Of a DNA stretch of 64,000 nucleotides, positions 1-10,537 are shown in pieces; the first letter of the stretch is position 1; each line of letters starts with the position of its first letter. The position numbers were made by a program, and so were the translations under genes. This DNA comes from Symbiodinium natans (Eukaryota; Sar; Dinophyceae; Suessiales; Symbiodiniaceae). Under the pieces are notes generated by a model. That model saw nothing but the letters and a program-made list of their open reading frames with translations, did no database searches and was not told where the DNA came from. The stretch is taken from positions 2,096,229 through 2,160,228 of the forward strand of contig CAJNDS010002634.1 in the NCBI GenBank assembly GCA_905221605.1. Direction: 5' to 3'.

Positions 1-310
1 CACTCCCTACACAGCAGCCAGGTTTCGACCGGGCCAGTACAAGCCAGAGGCCTTCCAGTTTCGTGGCCCGACGAACCCGATGAGTCGTCTCAATCAAGGT
101 GCCTCATGGCGAAGTCTTCTTAAACCCTACACCCGAAATCCTAGACCCGAAGCCCTGCTGTAATTCGTGTTTTGCTCACCCTCCTCCACATGGATACGGG
201 ATCTGCTTCTGGGGGATATGAGCACAAAGGTGAGGGGTAAATCCAAGCATAGTCCTGGGCGGAAGAGTTTGAACAAGTGGGCGGAGCCTGAATGAAAGTA
301 AGCGCCTGCG

Positions 311-405
311 CCCTAAACCCTAAACCCTAAACCCTAAACCCTAAACCCTAAACCCTAAACCCCAAACCCCAAACCCCAAACCCCAAACCCCAAACCCTGA
401 ACCCC
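311..405. repeat. Interstitial telomere-like tract (CCCTAAA then CCCCAAA)
   Basis: Several perfect CCCTAAA units are followed by a homogeneous run of CCCCAAA variants. CCCTAAA is the C-rich strand of the TTTAGGG telomere repeat used by plants and dinoflagellates. The switch to a single variant suggests local slippage after insertion. It lies about 110 bp from a tract in the opposite orientation. Confidence 0.9.
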
Positions 406-516
406 AGACCCAACCAGCGCACCTCGGGGTTTCTAGTCCGCACGGGCTGCAGATAGGGAAAGCACGGGTCGACGAAAAAGACGCCATGGCGCGGCCGACC
501 CGTAACCTTGCAACCT

Positions 517-564
517 TGGGTTTAGGGTTTAGGGTTTAGGGTTTAGGGTTTAGGGTTTAGGGTT
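517..564. repeat. Interstitial telomere-like tract (TTTAGGG)
   Basis: About six GGGTTTA units lie on the plus strand, opposite in orientation to the tract at 311-405. The two therefore form an inverted pair around a unique spacer. Confidence 0.9.
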
Positions 565-1532
565 TTGAAACAGCAGCAGAAGTGAGCTTGGTTTGTCTGT
601 GTTTGTGTGCTTGTTGCCTAGTGAAGCTTAGGTAAGGTGCTCCTGGACTTGGGCGGTGGGTGTTGCAGGGGTTTAGGGGCAATATGGGTGGTCTCAGCAG
701 AGATACCAAGGCCCCAGAGATGTTCACGTTTTTGTTGTGGGGCCGAGTTCTCCCAAGCGAGGGGGGTGGACGGGGTTGGCAAGAGAGGAGATCGTTCTTG
801 GTCTGCTTGTTCCAAACGCTTCTCGGCCGGGGGCCGAGGCGAATTGCGCATGTGATCCCCGTAGCATCCCTATCGAAGCTTAAGACAAACGATGCCAAAT
901 ACCCGTCCTCATTGAACAGGCTCCTGCCATTGGAGCTTGTGTTGAGTTCGGGGTAGGGTCTATAGGGTTCTAGATCCCCAAACCCGAAACATTTCTCGGA
1001 GAATCCCGGGACAATCCCTGGCCTGCTTTCAAAATGTGCTGCAGTTGCAGTCTATGCTATCATTCCTTTGTTTTGTTTGCCGATAGCTGAGACTGCACTT
1101 CCCATCTTTGCAGTTTCCAGGAGGTCGCGCTGCCGGTGACTTCAATGGCCCCAGCATCTTTGCACGAGGTGGGGCTTTTTAATGTTTCGTTATGCTCTGG
1201 CTTTTGCAGTTGCAATACTCAGACTGTATACTTCATTGCGAAGTTACTAAAAGTACAGTGACCACTGACTTACCACCCCCGTAAACTTACTTACCACTTG
1301 CTTGAATTGCTGAATTACTTAATGCTGGACCGTCCGAAATCGCGAGCCTCAGGGAACTAATCTCATTTCAATTTCGGGAAGGGTTGTTGTGTTGAGGCTA
1401 ACATAGCGAAGCTTAGCTAAGGCAACCACTGGATGGCTTCCCATGAGTACACGCACGCCCTTGGATGGCTACTGTGTACATGTTCGTTGTTCAACATACC
1501 TGTCCCCAAATACAAGCCCTAAACCCTCAAAA

Positions 1533-1624
1533 GCCTGAACCCTAAAGCCCTAAACCCTAAACCCTAAACCCGAAACCCGAAACCCTGAACCCTGAACCGT
1601 GAACCCTGAACCCTGAACCCTAAA
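1533..1624. repeat. Degenerate telomere-like tract
   Basis: CCCTAAA units grade into CCCGAAA and CCCTGAA variants, an older and more mutated copy of the same motif. Confidence 0.85.
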
Positions 1625-1741
1625 GGTAGGTTTTCGTTCAAGGATTCACCTTTTGAGGGCCTCTTTTCCCCAAAGGTCCCATCTCTTAAAGGAAGCTGCA
1701 GCACAAACTCCGCATGGGTTTAGAGCTCCATAGGTTTTTTA

Positions 1742-1809
1742 GAGTTTAGGGTGCAGGGTTTAGGGTTTAGGGTTTAGGGTTTAGGGTTTAGGGTTTAGGG
1801 TTTAGGGTT
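1742..1809. repeat. Interstitial telomere-like tract (TTTAGGG)
   Basis: Eight or so nearly perfect TTTAGGG units in G-rich orientation. This tract again faces a C-rich tract (1533-1624) about 120 bp away, repeating the arrangement at 311-564. Confidence 0.9.
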
Positions 1810-2499
1810 CCGGGGGCCTCATGGTACATGTGTCACCGAGTCGCGATGAGGAGCTCGAGGTGGACGGAGCGGCTTTCTGAGGCCGCAGGCTCAAGTTCGC
1901 CATGCAAGTTGGCTCTGTTTCAGTGCCATACTGCTTGAGTTCCCTTGAGGGAGCTCTGTTCTATTTTTCCCCCCAACAGCTTGAGCTTTGGCGTCTTCAG
2001 CCCAATTTTAGCTTTCATACCCATAAAGGGTTCTGCAATGGGTTTTGGCGCGGGAGCAGGAATGGGTTCTGGAGGAGGGTCCGCAAGGAGTTCTGGAGCG
2101 TTCTGGAGGAAGGGTCTGGAGGGGGGTGGGTTCGGAAGTTGGGGCGGGTTTCCGGCGTTCCAGATTAAGGTCAAAAGCGCGTTCCTGAGCAGGGTTCAGA
2201 GGAACATCTTCAGGCGCAACCGGAACATCCTGACATTGCAGGAATCGGCTCCGTGATGAAGATCACTACTGAGTCACTACTGGCGCTGGCAGAGCCCAGC
2301 ATACATCGCGTCCCTTCATGACCAATGTTTGCATGATGCATGCATCCATTGGCCAGTCCACATATCTGAGGCTGCTTCCAGCATCACATTCTGCCCAACC
2401 ATCTGCTGGTGACGTGCAAAGTCTCCAACTGACAGCTGAACTCCACTCGCATCAGAGACCAGGAGCCCAATACCCCCGGCCACATATATCCACATGAAG

Positions 2500-2900
2500 G
2501 AAAAGGGAAACAAAGCCACACAAAAGGAGACAAGGAGCCTAAGAATCCAGCGAAGGCCAGCCGCATGAACGGAGACCAGGAACCCGGCAATGGCCACCCG
2601 CATGAAGGGATACGAAGGGACAAGGCGAAGCAAGGAGACCAGGAAGCCGGCCATGGCCACCAAGAATCTGGCAATGGTCACAAAGAGGCCACCCGCGTGA
2701 AGGGAGACAAAGGGAGACAAAGAAGCGAGGGGCCCAGGAAGTGGGCAATGGCCGCCCACATGAAAGGAGACAAAGGAAGGGAGACAAAGGAGTTAGGAAC
2801 CCGGCAAAGGCCACCTGCGTGAAGGGAGACAAAGAGAGACAAAAGGAGACAAGGAAACCAGGCACCCGGCCATGGCCGCCAGGAAACGGGCGGTGGCACG
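2500..2900. repeat. Degenerate GGAGACAAAG-type minisatellite
   Basis: Irregular tandem repeats are built from blocks such as GGCAATGGCCACCCGCATGA and AAGGGAGACAAAG, with variable spacing. Several frames on both strands stay open only because of this composition: the minus strand reads as recurring FLVS and SPFVSLHAGG-like strings. No protein is inferred. Confidence 0.75.
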
Positions 2901-3186
2901 ATGGCCGGACGAAGGTCTGCTGCGGCAAGCTTCTTGATGCCCCCAGCTTGAACTTTGGGGTTCTCGGAGCGCCCGAGCGGCTTCTTCGTAAGCGGGTTCC
3001 GGAGGAAGGGTTCCGGAGCGAGCGCTCAAGGAGCGAGCGCGTGCCTCTTCAAGCGGGAAGCTTGAAAGAAAACACTGTCGGCTGTATGGGGCGCAGCGTG
3101 CCGGATTCAAGGCCACCACGCGCTTCAAGAACCCATGAAAAACGCGTTCTGCTGCTGTTGGGGATACCTGCTGGGATGATGTTTAA

Positions 3187-3236
3187 TTAGGGTTTAGGGT
3201 TTAGGGTGTAGGGTTTCGGGTTTAGGGTTTAGGGCT
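3187..3236. repeat. Interstitial telomere-like tract (TTTAGGG)
   Basis: Six to seven TTTAGGG units with single-base variants, including GTGTAGGG and TTTCGGG. Confidence 0.85.
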
Positions 3237-5150
3237 TAGAACCCAAAGGAATATCACGAACTATAGTTCCCTTGCTATTCAGTTCATGTGTTTGTGGGTC
3301 TGTTCCTTTCTCTTGTCAGCATCCCAGGCAAGCGGCTACCCGAGCAAAGGCAGCTTCTCCAACTTTGTATCGCTCCTTGACTCAGAACTTCGGGTCCCTT
3401 TTTGGGTACCTTGTTTAGAAGCTGCCGCACTACAGAGGGACCCCGGAATGGAACCAAATTTCAAGAACAAACTACTCAGGGCTCAGGACTTTAGGGGTCT
3501 TGGGAGAAGATTGGTCAGTATGATACAGTATGTTGCACTGAAGACCTCTAAACCCTAAACCCTACACCCCAGTACGGCCTGAGAAGCCCCTTCAGTCATG
3601 GGACAACTCTACAGCCTAAACCCCCCCTAAACCCTAAACTCAAGCTTTTGACCCCTCTCTTGAGGACCAGTCCCCTAGGAATGGTCGGAATGCCCCGAAA
3701 CCCCAGGCCAGGGGCCTCCGCAGCGTCTCCCGCATGGGGGTCACCCCCCTCTTTGCGACCTGAAATGCTGTAAGACCTGCTTGAAAATGTACCTGAAACC
3801 AGAGCCTGCTGGGACCCCCGACCACTTTCTGGGACACAAGACTCCCTCGAACCCCCCGGACACTGGAACGGAAGAAGTTTTTGGAAGTGGGCGGTTGGCT
3901 TCAGTGTTGGCCTAAACCCCACAGAGAATAGGTTTGGGTGCGCCATTTCAAAGCAAACCCTAACCCTAAACCCTGAACTCTCCCAAAACCCTAGAAGTCT
4001 CAGACCCTCTGCCTCAGTCCCATAACTCCCCTGTTGCCCTTTGTGGGTTCGAGATTCCCTTACAGTAACCAGCCCCCCCAAAGGTTACGAAACCCGAAGT
4101 AATCATAAACCCTAAACCAAGCTAGGCGGACGGCTAAAAACCCCTAAACCCTAAATCCTAACCCTAAACCCCTTAAACCCTACCGACCAAGGAATGAGTA
4201 CCAAGGCATGAACGTTCTCGAAGTGCAACCGGCGGCTTCGGGCAAGAGCAACTGGGGCTTTAGGGTTTTTAACGGTTTAGGGTTTAGGGTTTTTGGTTTA
4301 GAGCTAGTGTTTAAGGGCTTTGGGGTTCTTAAGGTTGAGGGGCTTTCCTGTTTTTTGGGTTCATCCCTTAAATGCGTTGAGGATCCTATTGCAACTAAGG
4401 AGCATTCCTCAAAGCTACATCCAAACCCCAAAGTCTAAAACGAGCCCACGCCCCCGCAGGCTGTGCGGGCGAGGCTTGCCGAGCGCCAGCGAGCGCTTGT
4501 CTCACTCGCAACCCGAACCGCTCGCTGTGGATGCCTGTACGCATGCTGTATACGCCCTATAACCTCCAAGGAAAGGCTCTGGAGGCTCCCACCCCTACCT
4601 CCACGGAAATGCTCTGGAGGCTCCCACCTCTGCATGCCCCAAACACGGTCTTCTCAGTACTGGTCCCTTACAGTAAAGTAAGTACTCAAGTCATGACCTG
4701 TAAAAGGCGCTGACCTTTCAGGGAGGGGTAGCCCCATGGCCCTGCTGGCCCCCGCCCTATCTCTACCTGGCCGACTCGTTGTCTGGCTTCCTGGCCTGCC
4801 CCCTCCGGCCCGGCCCCCTGGCTCTGGCCCTTGTGGCCTTGGACTCCTGAATCTTCTTGAAACTGTCTGGGACCCCCCGACCCCCCTAGCATTCCTTTGA
4901 CTCTCGGACCCAACCCCGAATTCATGAAACTGAATAAGTTTTTAGAAATGGACTGTTGCCTTGAGTTTAGGCCTAAACCCTTAAAGGAAGAGGTTTGGGT
5001 GGCTTAGCCGTCTCGGACGGCGTGGGGTGGGAGAAAAGTGTTAGATGACCCTCCACAATCGGGCCAAAGCTGCTCTTCGCACCTCACGAAGCTTTCGAGC
5101 TTGTTCCGAAATCTAACCTTCACAGCACCTACGCCCAAAAACCCTGAATC

Positions 5151-5340
5151 CTAAACCCTAAACCCTAAACCCCAAACCCCAAACCCCAAACCCCAAACCC
5201 CACCCTGGGTATTCCAGGCAACCAGCTGGGGGATGCCGGCGCCTCCGACAAATGGCTGCAGAATGAAATCAAGGACTCGGAGTCCTAAGCTTTGAGCCCT
5301 AAACCCTAAACCCTAAACCCTAAAACCTAAACCCTAACCC
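5151..5340. repeat. Paired telomere-like tracts upstream of an exon
   Basis: CCCTAAA units become CCCCAAA units at about 5151-5202, and a second CCCTAAA tract runs from about 5297 to 5340. Both lie within the presumed intron or upstream region of the LC8-like exon that starts at 5490. Confidence 0.85.
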
Positions 5341-5489
5341 CCAAGCACCCTGAGTCCTAAGATACTTAGGGCCTTTGAAAGACTACGTAGCTGCAGGGGC
5401 AGAGTGATCTGGTGAACCTTCCAAGATGCCCTACCTTGATCAAAGTTTAGGGCGTGCGGTTTAGGGTTTCGTGTTGCATTTTGCTCCAG

Positions 5490-6119
5490 GAGCTGTGCGA
5501 CAGGGTTCGGACGAATGGAAAGTTGGCAGATAAGCTCAAGGCCTCGTGCGACAAGAGGTTTTCTGGACTGACAGATCGGAAGACCGACACTGTGGTAATC
5601 GTCTCCGATGGCGAGGTCGAGACTGCCACTGCTGCAGACGATGTCTTCGCCAACTACGTATTCGACAGTGACGCGGGGGTGAAAAGTGTGTCTGTTATCA
5701 AGCCAAGAGGCAGAGCCGTTAGCCCCCCTGAGGGGATGAAACCCTTCAGTAGCAACCCCTTCAATGGCGGCTATGTGGTCGGGGAGAACGGGGTGCCGCC
5801 TGACTATTCTGTGAATCTTGAGAGGGCAGCATCTTCATGGTACAAGGTACCGAACAATCGAGGATTGCTACAGAGTCAAGGAATTAGCAACAGGGAAAGC
5901 ATGGACTGGATGAGAAAGCTTGTGATGAACGAGGTGGAGAGGCCAGATCACTCAGTCAGCACATATGCAAAGGTCATTAAAGAGTCCCTGGAGACGAAAT
6001 GGGGAGGACCGTTTCAGGTCGCGGTGGCAGAAAGCCCCTTCACATCACCTTCACTTGGTTCGGCCAGCATCTATGCAGAGTTTGAGGTGGGGGATCTTTT
6101 TGTGCACATCATCGCGTGA
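5490..6119 (+). CDS. 3' exon of a protein with a C-terminal LC8-type dynein light chain domain
   Basis: The open frame runs from an AG at 5488-5489, preceded by a pyrimidine-rich stretch typical of a 3' splice site, to TGA at 6117-6119. I start the exon there, not at the in-frame ATG at 5454, because that ATG lies in telomere-like DNA. The first 120 or so residues are polar and unrecognised (ELCDRVRTNGKLADKL, later SDGEVETATAADDV). The last 80 match the LC8 plan: two helices (WMRKLVMNEVE; YAKVIKESLETKWGG) and then beta strands (FQVAVAES, ASIYAEFEVGDLFVHIIA). The stop sits where LC8 proteins normally end. LC8 proteins are dimeric hub subunits of dynein and other complexes. Upstream exons are not identified. 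Family assignment is by eye. Confidence 0.5.
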   Translation, partial: ELCDRVRTNGKLADKLKASCDKRFSGLTDRKTDTVVIVSDGEVETATAADDVFANYVFDSDAGVKSVSVIKPRGRAVSPPEGMKPFSSNPFNGGYVVGENGVPPDYSVNLERAASSWYKVPNNRGLLQSQGISNRESMDWMRKLVMNEVERPDHSVSTYAKVIKESLETKWGGPFQVAVAESPFTSPSLGSASIYAEFEVGDLFVHIIA

Positions 6120-6440
6120 GAAGAGGAGAGACCGTGGGTGTTCCCAAAAAGGACTCCGCACTTGACGGGTTATGGTACTTACAGCCAGAAGAAGCCTAGG
6201 TAAGGGTGGAGCCATAGTTCTCCTACGTATAGCCCTTATAAGTGCCCATGCACCTCCTAGTAGATGTCACGATTGCCATTTGCAGCCCTTTCATTTCTGT
6301 AGTGGACACCTGGCTATAGCGCCACTCTAAGCGAATAAGTACATGTGCGTGTTTGAAGCGTGCTTACTCGTACCCTATGCCTGGTGTACTTGGATGGGCA
6401 GGGTTTTGTTGGGATTAGCAGGGTGTAGAATCTAGGGCTT

Positions 6441-6722
6441 ACCTACGGAATCCAAAACCTGCTTTACAGCAGGTAGAGATCCAAGAGCCGGGGTGTTAGT
6501 CGATGTTTGCTAAACACCTGGTTTTGGGCCACAAAACCAGGTTTCCGATTTTGCAGCCCACCCACAACCCGTAAAAACCTGTGTGAAACCCGTAAAAACC
6601 CGTGTGAAACCCGCAAAAGCCTGTGGTGGCAAGCCAGGTTTCTCCTTGCCTTCTGCAAGTTTCTCTTAGAAAGTCGGGTTTTTAAGCACAACCTGCATTA
6701 AGCAGGTTTTGGTTGCTGTAGG
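6441..6722. mobile_element. Putative MITE with about 34-bp inverted ends
   Basis: The left end (6441-6474) and the reverse complement of the right end (6691-6722) share CCTAC and then CCAAAACCTGCTT with a few mismatches. The 8-mer TAGGGCTT occurs immediately outside both ends (6433-6440 and 6723-6730), which would be an 8-bp target duplication of the kind made by hAT-type transposases. Each end can fold back on its own (AGCAGGT and GCAGGTT arms). An 11-bp perfect hairpin lies at 6516-6542, and a roughly 21-bp unit (GTGTGAAACCCGTAAAAACC) repeats three times near 6568-6625. There is no coding capacity. Caution: the putative target duplication resembles the local telomere-like background. Confidence 0.5.
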
Positions 6723-7167
6723 TAGGGCTTAGGGTCTAGTGAAACCCCAAGTCCTAAACTGGCCCTAGCAATGAACTCGTCTTGGTTCGTCTGTAGCTGC
6801 CCCTGCGCAGTGATGCGAACCAATCCAATCAGACATCTGTTCTCACATAACAAGTTCTGGAATCGTTTGTTCTTTTGCTTTCTTTATATGATCCTGTTTG
6901 CGTTCCTGGAGGTTCCCGGTTTAACTGGGGATGGCACTTGGTTTTTGCTGCATGGTTGGGAGTCTCTGGGTTGCGAATGGGGTTGTCGTTTCAATAATCG
7001 CCAGAGTAGAACACTCTGCACGAAGCAGTTGGTTTCACCCGCAAACCCTATAAACCCTAAACCCCATGCTTGACATAGCGCCGCCCCGCATACATTGTTG
7101 GGTCGTGCCTGTAGAATCCGCTCCGAGCCTCGATCATGCCGCATGAACTTCGATCCAGCCTGGAGAG

Positions 7168-7297
7168 GGGTTGAGGGTTGAGGGCTTAGGGTTTCGGGTT
7201 TGGGGTTTGAGGTTTGAGGTTTGGGGTTTGGGGTTTGGGGTTTGGGGTTTTGGGTTTGGGGTTTAGGGTTTAGGGTTTAGGGTTTAGGGTTTAGGGT
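7168..7297. repeat. Telomere-like tract with GGGGTTT variants
   Basis: TTGAGGG and TTTGGGG variants lead into five perfect TTTAGGG units at 7260-7297. As at 311-405, the variant and canonical units are segregated in blocks. Confidence 0.9.
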
Positions 7298-8169
7298 GGT
7301 GGGGGCTCTAAGGCTTGAACGTCTCATCGCATGTGGGGTATTGCTGAGCACTGTTGCCGTTCATCGGTTCCAACTGCATAGGAACAACTTCCTCCCGCTT
7401 ACCATGCATTTGCAGCTCTTGAGGCTAGGGACCCGCTGCCTATTCATTGCGTTAGCCATTTCGGGGGGATATCTGCATGTCCATAGTTCATGTCTCGAAG
7501 TCTTTGCAACATGGCTTCTAAATTCCATAAACCCTCTAAATGTCCTAGACGTAGAAGCCCTTAACCCTATAAACCCAACAAACCCTACCTTCAAAAAGCG
7601 TGGGAGAATGGATGGTCTGGCAAGCTTCCGGGCGCCGCCACGGCCTTCGCTTTAGCAAGGAGTGTGTGGCGGGCTTTGGGTCGGGCGCTGGATTTTGGGT
7701 CTTGGATGCTGGGTTTTGGGTTTTGGATGCCAACGAAGAGGTTTCGACATTTAGGGTTTTGGGGATTTCGGCTTGGACTTGGCTTGGGGGCGGGGAGGGT
7801 GGGGGGGGGGAAAGGGCACTTCATCATGCTCTGGCTGTAGAAGTCGGATCACGCCAGCCATCTCTCTGTGTCAACGGGTCAGGGCATGAGCACTCTTGCA
7901 TGTGATGTACAAGCCGGCGTGCCTCAGAAAGGCGGCAAAATACGGCAGCCCTACTTATACAGCTCATCCCTTTCTCCCGTTTATAGGGTTCCAGGATTTC
8001 AAGATGTCTAGGGGCCTGTTCAAGGGTGCCAGGGTGCCGTGCCCGGGCGGGGCGGGGGGTCACCATCTGAAGTTTTTGGGGAGTTGAGGGCTTTATCGGG
8101 TCTTGGGAGTTTGAAGGCCTAGGCTTAGGTCTTATCTTGGCCCGGTGCCTTCTGTACCAGGGCCCTTTC

Positions 8170-10080
8170 TTTTCCCAAAAATAGTAATGTATTACGAAAT
8201 CTTCATTGAGAGACTAAAACGATAATCCTCTATGAACAAGATCATGGATACCGATTATATTGAAGATAAGAGAATATAAATTTCGCGCATTCATTAAGGA
8301 ATATAAAATAAACATATTTAATTATCGATTTTCTAAATCCTGAATATTAAATCTATGAATTGGTAACGACCCAAGAATACTTACAATCTTTGAAAACCAC
8401 TTGATTTATATATTGGACGAACTAAAATGAAGAGAGACCTTATATTCTTGGTAATTTGAAGATGTTTGATGATTATTTTTGGGTATAGAAATTTTTTGTA
8501 CTAAACAAATTGAAGATTCTCGGGTTGGATAATAGATTTCATAGATTTTGAAATCTTCGTTTTTTTCGATTTCAAGAATTAGGAATTAGTTTCATCTGAA
8601 TTAAGGGCAAGATCTGATTGATATTTTTGGATATATATATGTATATATATATATATCATTTATATCATATATATATCTCATTTATATTATAGGCTCCCAA
8701 GATTTATTCGATTAAGGATTTATGGATTTATCGCTAAGACATATATTTTTATTTAAGTTCTATTGGATTTGATATTTTCATCGATTGGAATTTTAGAATT
8801 AAATCTCTACCCAATCTTAAAGAAATGAGGAAGGGAGGAATATTGATTAGAATGGAGGGAGGGGGAGGGGGGATAATAGAGATATGGAGATTATTTGGGA
8901 GAATTCTCAATTCTCGCCACTAAACTATATAGAAAGAATATCGAATTAATTCTGGCATTATTTACACATAAACATTATAAACCATTTTTGCATCCGGAAA
9001 TATCAAAAAAAATTTCAGAGATTCCAAAAGAAATTAATCTAATTAAATATATCTTTCTTACATATCAAATTATCATGAAATAAAATCATGATAAATTCTT
9101 AATCATCATCCCCAGGAGAAATATTAAATTCATTTTATAGATATCTAATTGCGAATATTATGATTTCTACATTAATTGAATTTAAAGAATGGAAATGGGG
9201 GATGTGGATCTATCTGAAAAGATAAATGATATCCGAAAAATAATCGGAAAGAATTATGGATATTTCAATTCTCGCTTTTTGGAAATTCTCTGGGGGAGGA
9301 ATAATATATTTATGATTAATTTTTTTAAATTTCGATCCTTCTTTTTTTCATAAATTCTTCATATTATATTATGAATATAATCTAAACCTTCTATTTTATC
9401 GAAGAAATTTTGGATTTCGAATCATGATGAATTATGAATTTTTGGGATTAGATATCTCTTATATCTTTCTATGATCAATTATGAAATTGGATTATCGTCT
9501 TTATTAAATATAATCCCAACTCATGATTATATAAAATAATCTAGATATATTATTGGCATTTTCGATTCTGAACTTGATGATTGGAAATTTATCTAGGTGA
9601 GATTCCGAGGATTATTGAGGATGGAAATTAGAATGGAATATAGGGGATCATATACGCCCTTCGGGAGAAAGAGATTATTTTCTTATATATAATATTTTCT
9701 TATTCCTCTTGCAAATGGGATGTTTCTCTTAATTTCCATATCAGCCTCAGAAAAAGATAGGGGATCATTTGATAGATTGCAATTTATTCTATCTTCATTG
9801 ATATCCAAACCTTGGAGGAAATTTCGATGGATCGATATATCATGATGAATATTTATAAGGAATTGATGATTTTTCTGAAAATTTTGCGGGGAATCGAAAA
9901 AGGAGATTTGAAATTATTGAATTTATTAGAAAGCAAAATTCTTCACGATTGAAGAAACGAATAGATGATTCTCGAAGGAATTATTTGATTAGATTTAATG
10001 ACGATTATAAAAGGGACTAGAGGGGACCCGTCGATTCCATCGACGGCATATCCGCCTACTAAATAGAAATAGATATACGT
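8170..10080. other. AT-rich non-coding island
   Basis: Base composition changes sharply near 8170 from GC-balanced to strongly AT-rich, and changes back near 10,080. The island is full of short A/T words (GATT, AATC, ATAT) and a TATATA run near 8630-8690. The longest plus-strand frame is only about 60 codons, with no homology I recognise. It ends against a perfect 7-bp-stem hairpin (CCGTCGA/TCGACGG, 10028-10046) and the CT run at 10087. Nothing identifies a mitochondrial or plastid gene. Confidence 0.8.
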
Positions 10081-10086
10081 TAAAAC

Positions 10087-10103
10087 TCTCTCTCTCTCTC
10101 TCG
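10087..10103. repeat. (CT)n microsatellite, possible LINE 3' tail
   Basis: Eight and a half CT units on the plus strand, which is a GA run on the strand of the LINE upstream. It sits at the edge of the AT-rich island, where the 3' end of the minus-strand LINE is expected. Some non-LTR elements end in simple repeats instead of poly(A). Confidence 0.7.
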
Positions 10104-10537
10104 GTCGCTGCAGAGGTAACTCCACATAGCGGCGCTGTGAGACATACAGTCTGGCACTGTGACCAAACCGGCTCATCGTGTGAGCAATTGGTGAAGGTTC
10201 CACATGACCGGCCCGAAAGGCCCAAGCATCATGTGGGGAGGCCTCATGTCTATATGAACACAAAACGGAACTACAAAAGAAGCAAAACGAGAATGCCGCA
10301 TATCAACGGTGAACCATATGTACAAAACGAAGCAAGGAAAAAGACATAGTGATAGTGAGCCGCACTTGCACATGGGGCATCAGGGGCATGCCAGTACCCA
10401 TGAGAGCATAGGCACCAGTCAGAGCCGTAACGCGCAATCGAAGCACGTCCGTCACCCCACGCATCCCCTCGACGACCCCCACTCAGGCCTACCAATCCCA
10501 GGAGGGCGATAGACATGAGCTGCCGCGCACTCTCTGA

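Larger units (their letters stand above)
1..5489. other. Gene-poor subtelomere-like region
   Basis: Apart from the repeats listed separately I see no convincing coding sequence. Short open frames on both strands (for example Gly/Ser-rich around 1945-2256, and frames around 3286-3558 and 3596-4081) overlap telomere-like or minisatellite DNA and carry no recognisable motif. The tract near 4555-4630 holds a short direct repeat of the motif GCTCTGGAGGCTCCCACC. The region is consistent with decayed subtelomeric or intronic sequence. Confidence 0.6.
6120..8169. other. Gene-poor spacer with a small inverted-repeat element and a telomeric tract
   Basis: Outside the element at 6441-6722 and the tract at 7168-7297 I see no gene. 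Open frames at 6771-7073 and 7296-7655 have no recognisable motif and include telomere-derived NP-rich strings. A G-rich stretch lies near 7785-7815. Confidence 0.55.

Noticed and set aside
2316-3190. Membrane protein suggested by hydrophobic FLVSL-rich frames
   Set aside because: Produced by the GGAGACAAAG minisatellite on the reverse strand; all frames share the same repeating strings.
8895-9083. 62-codon frame in the AT-rich island as an organellar gene
   Set aside because: Lys/Ile-rich composition expected by chance in AT-rich DNA; no match to known mitochondrial or plastid proteins by eye.
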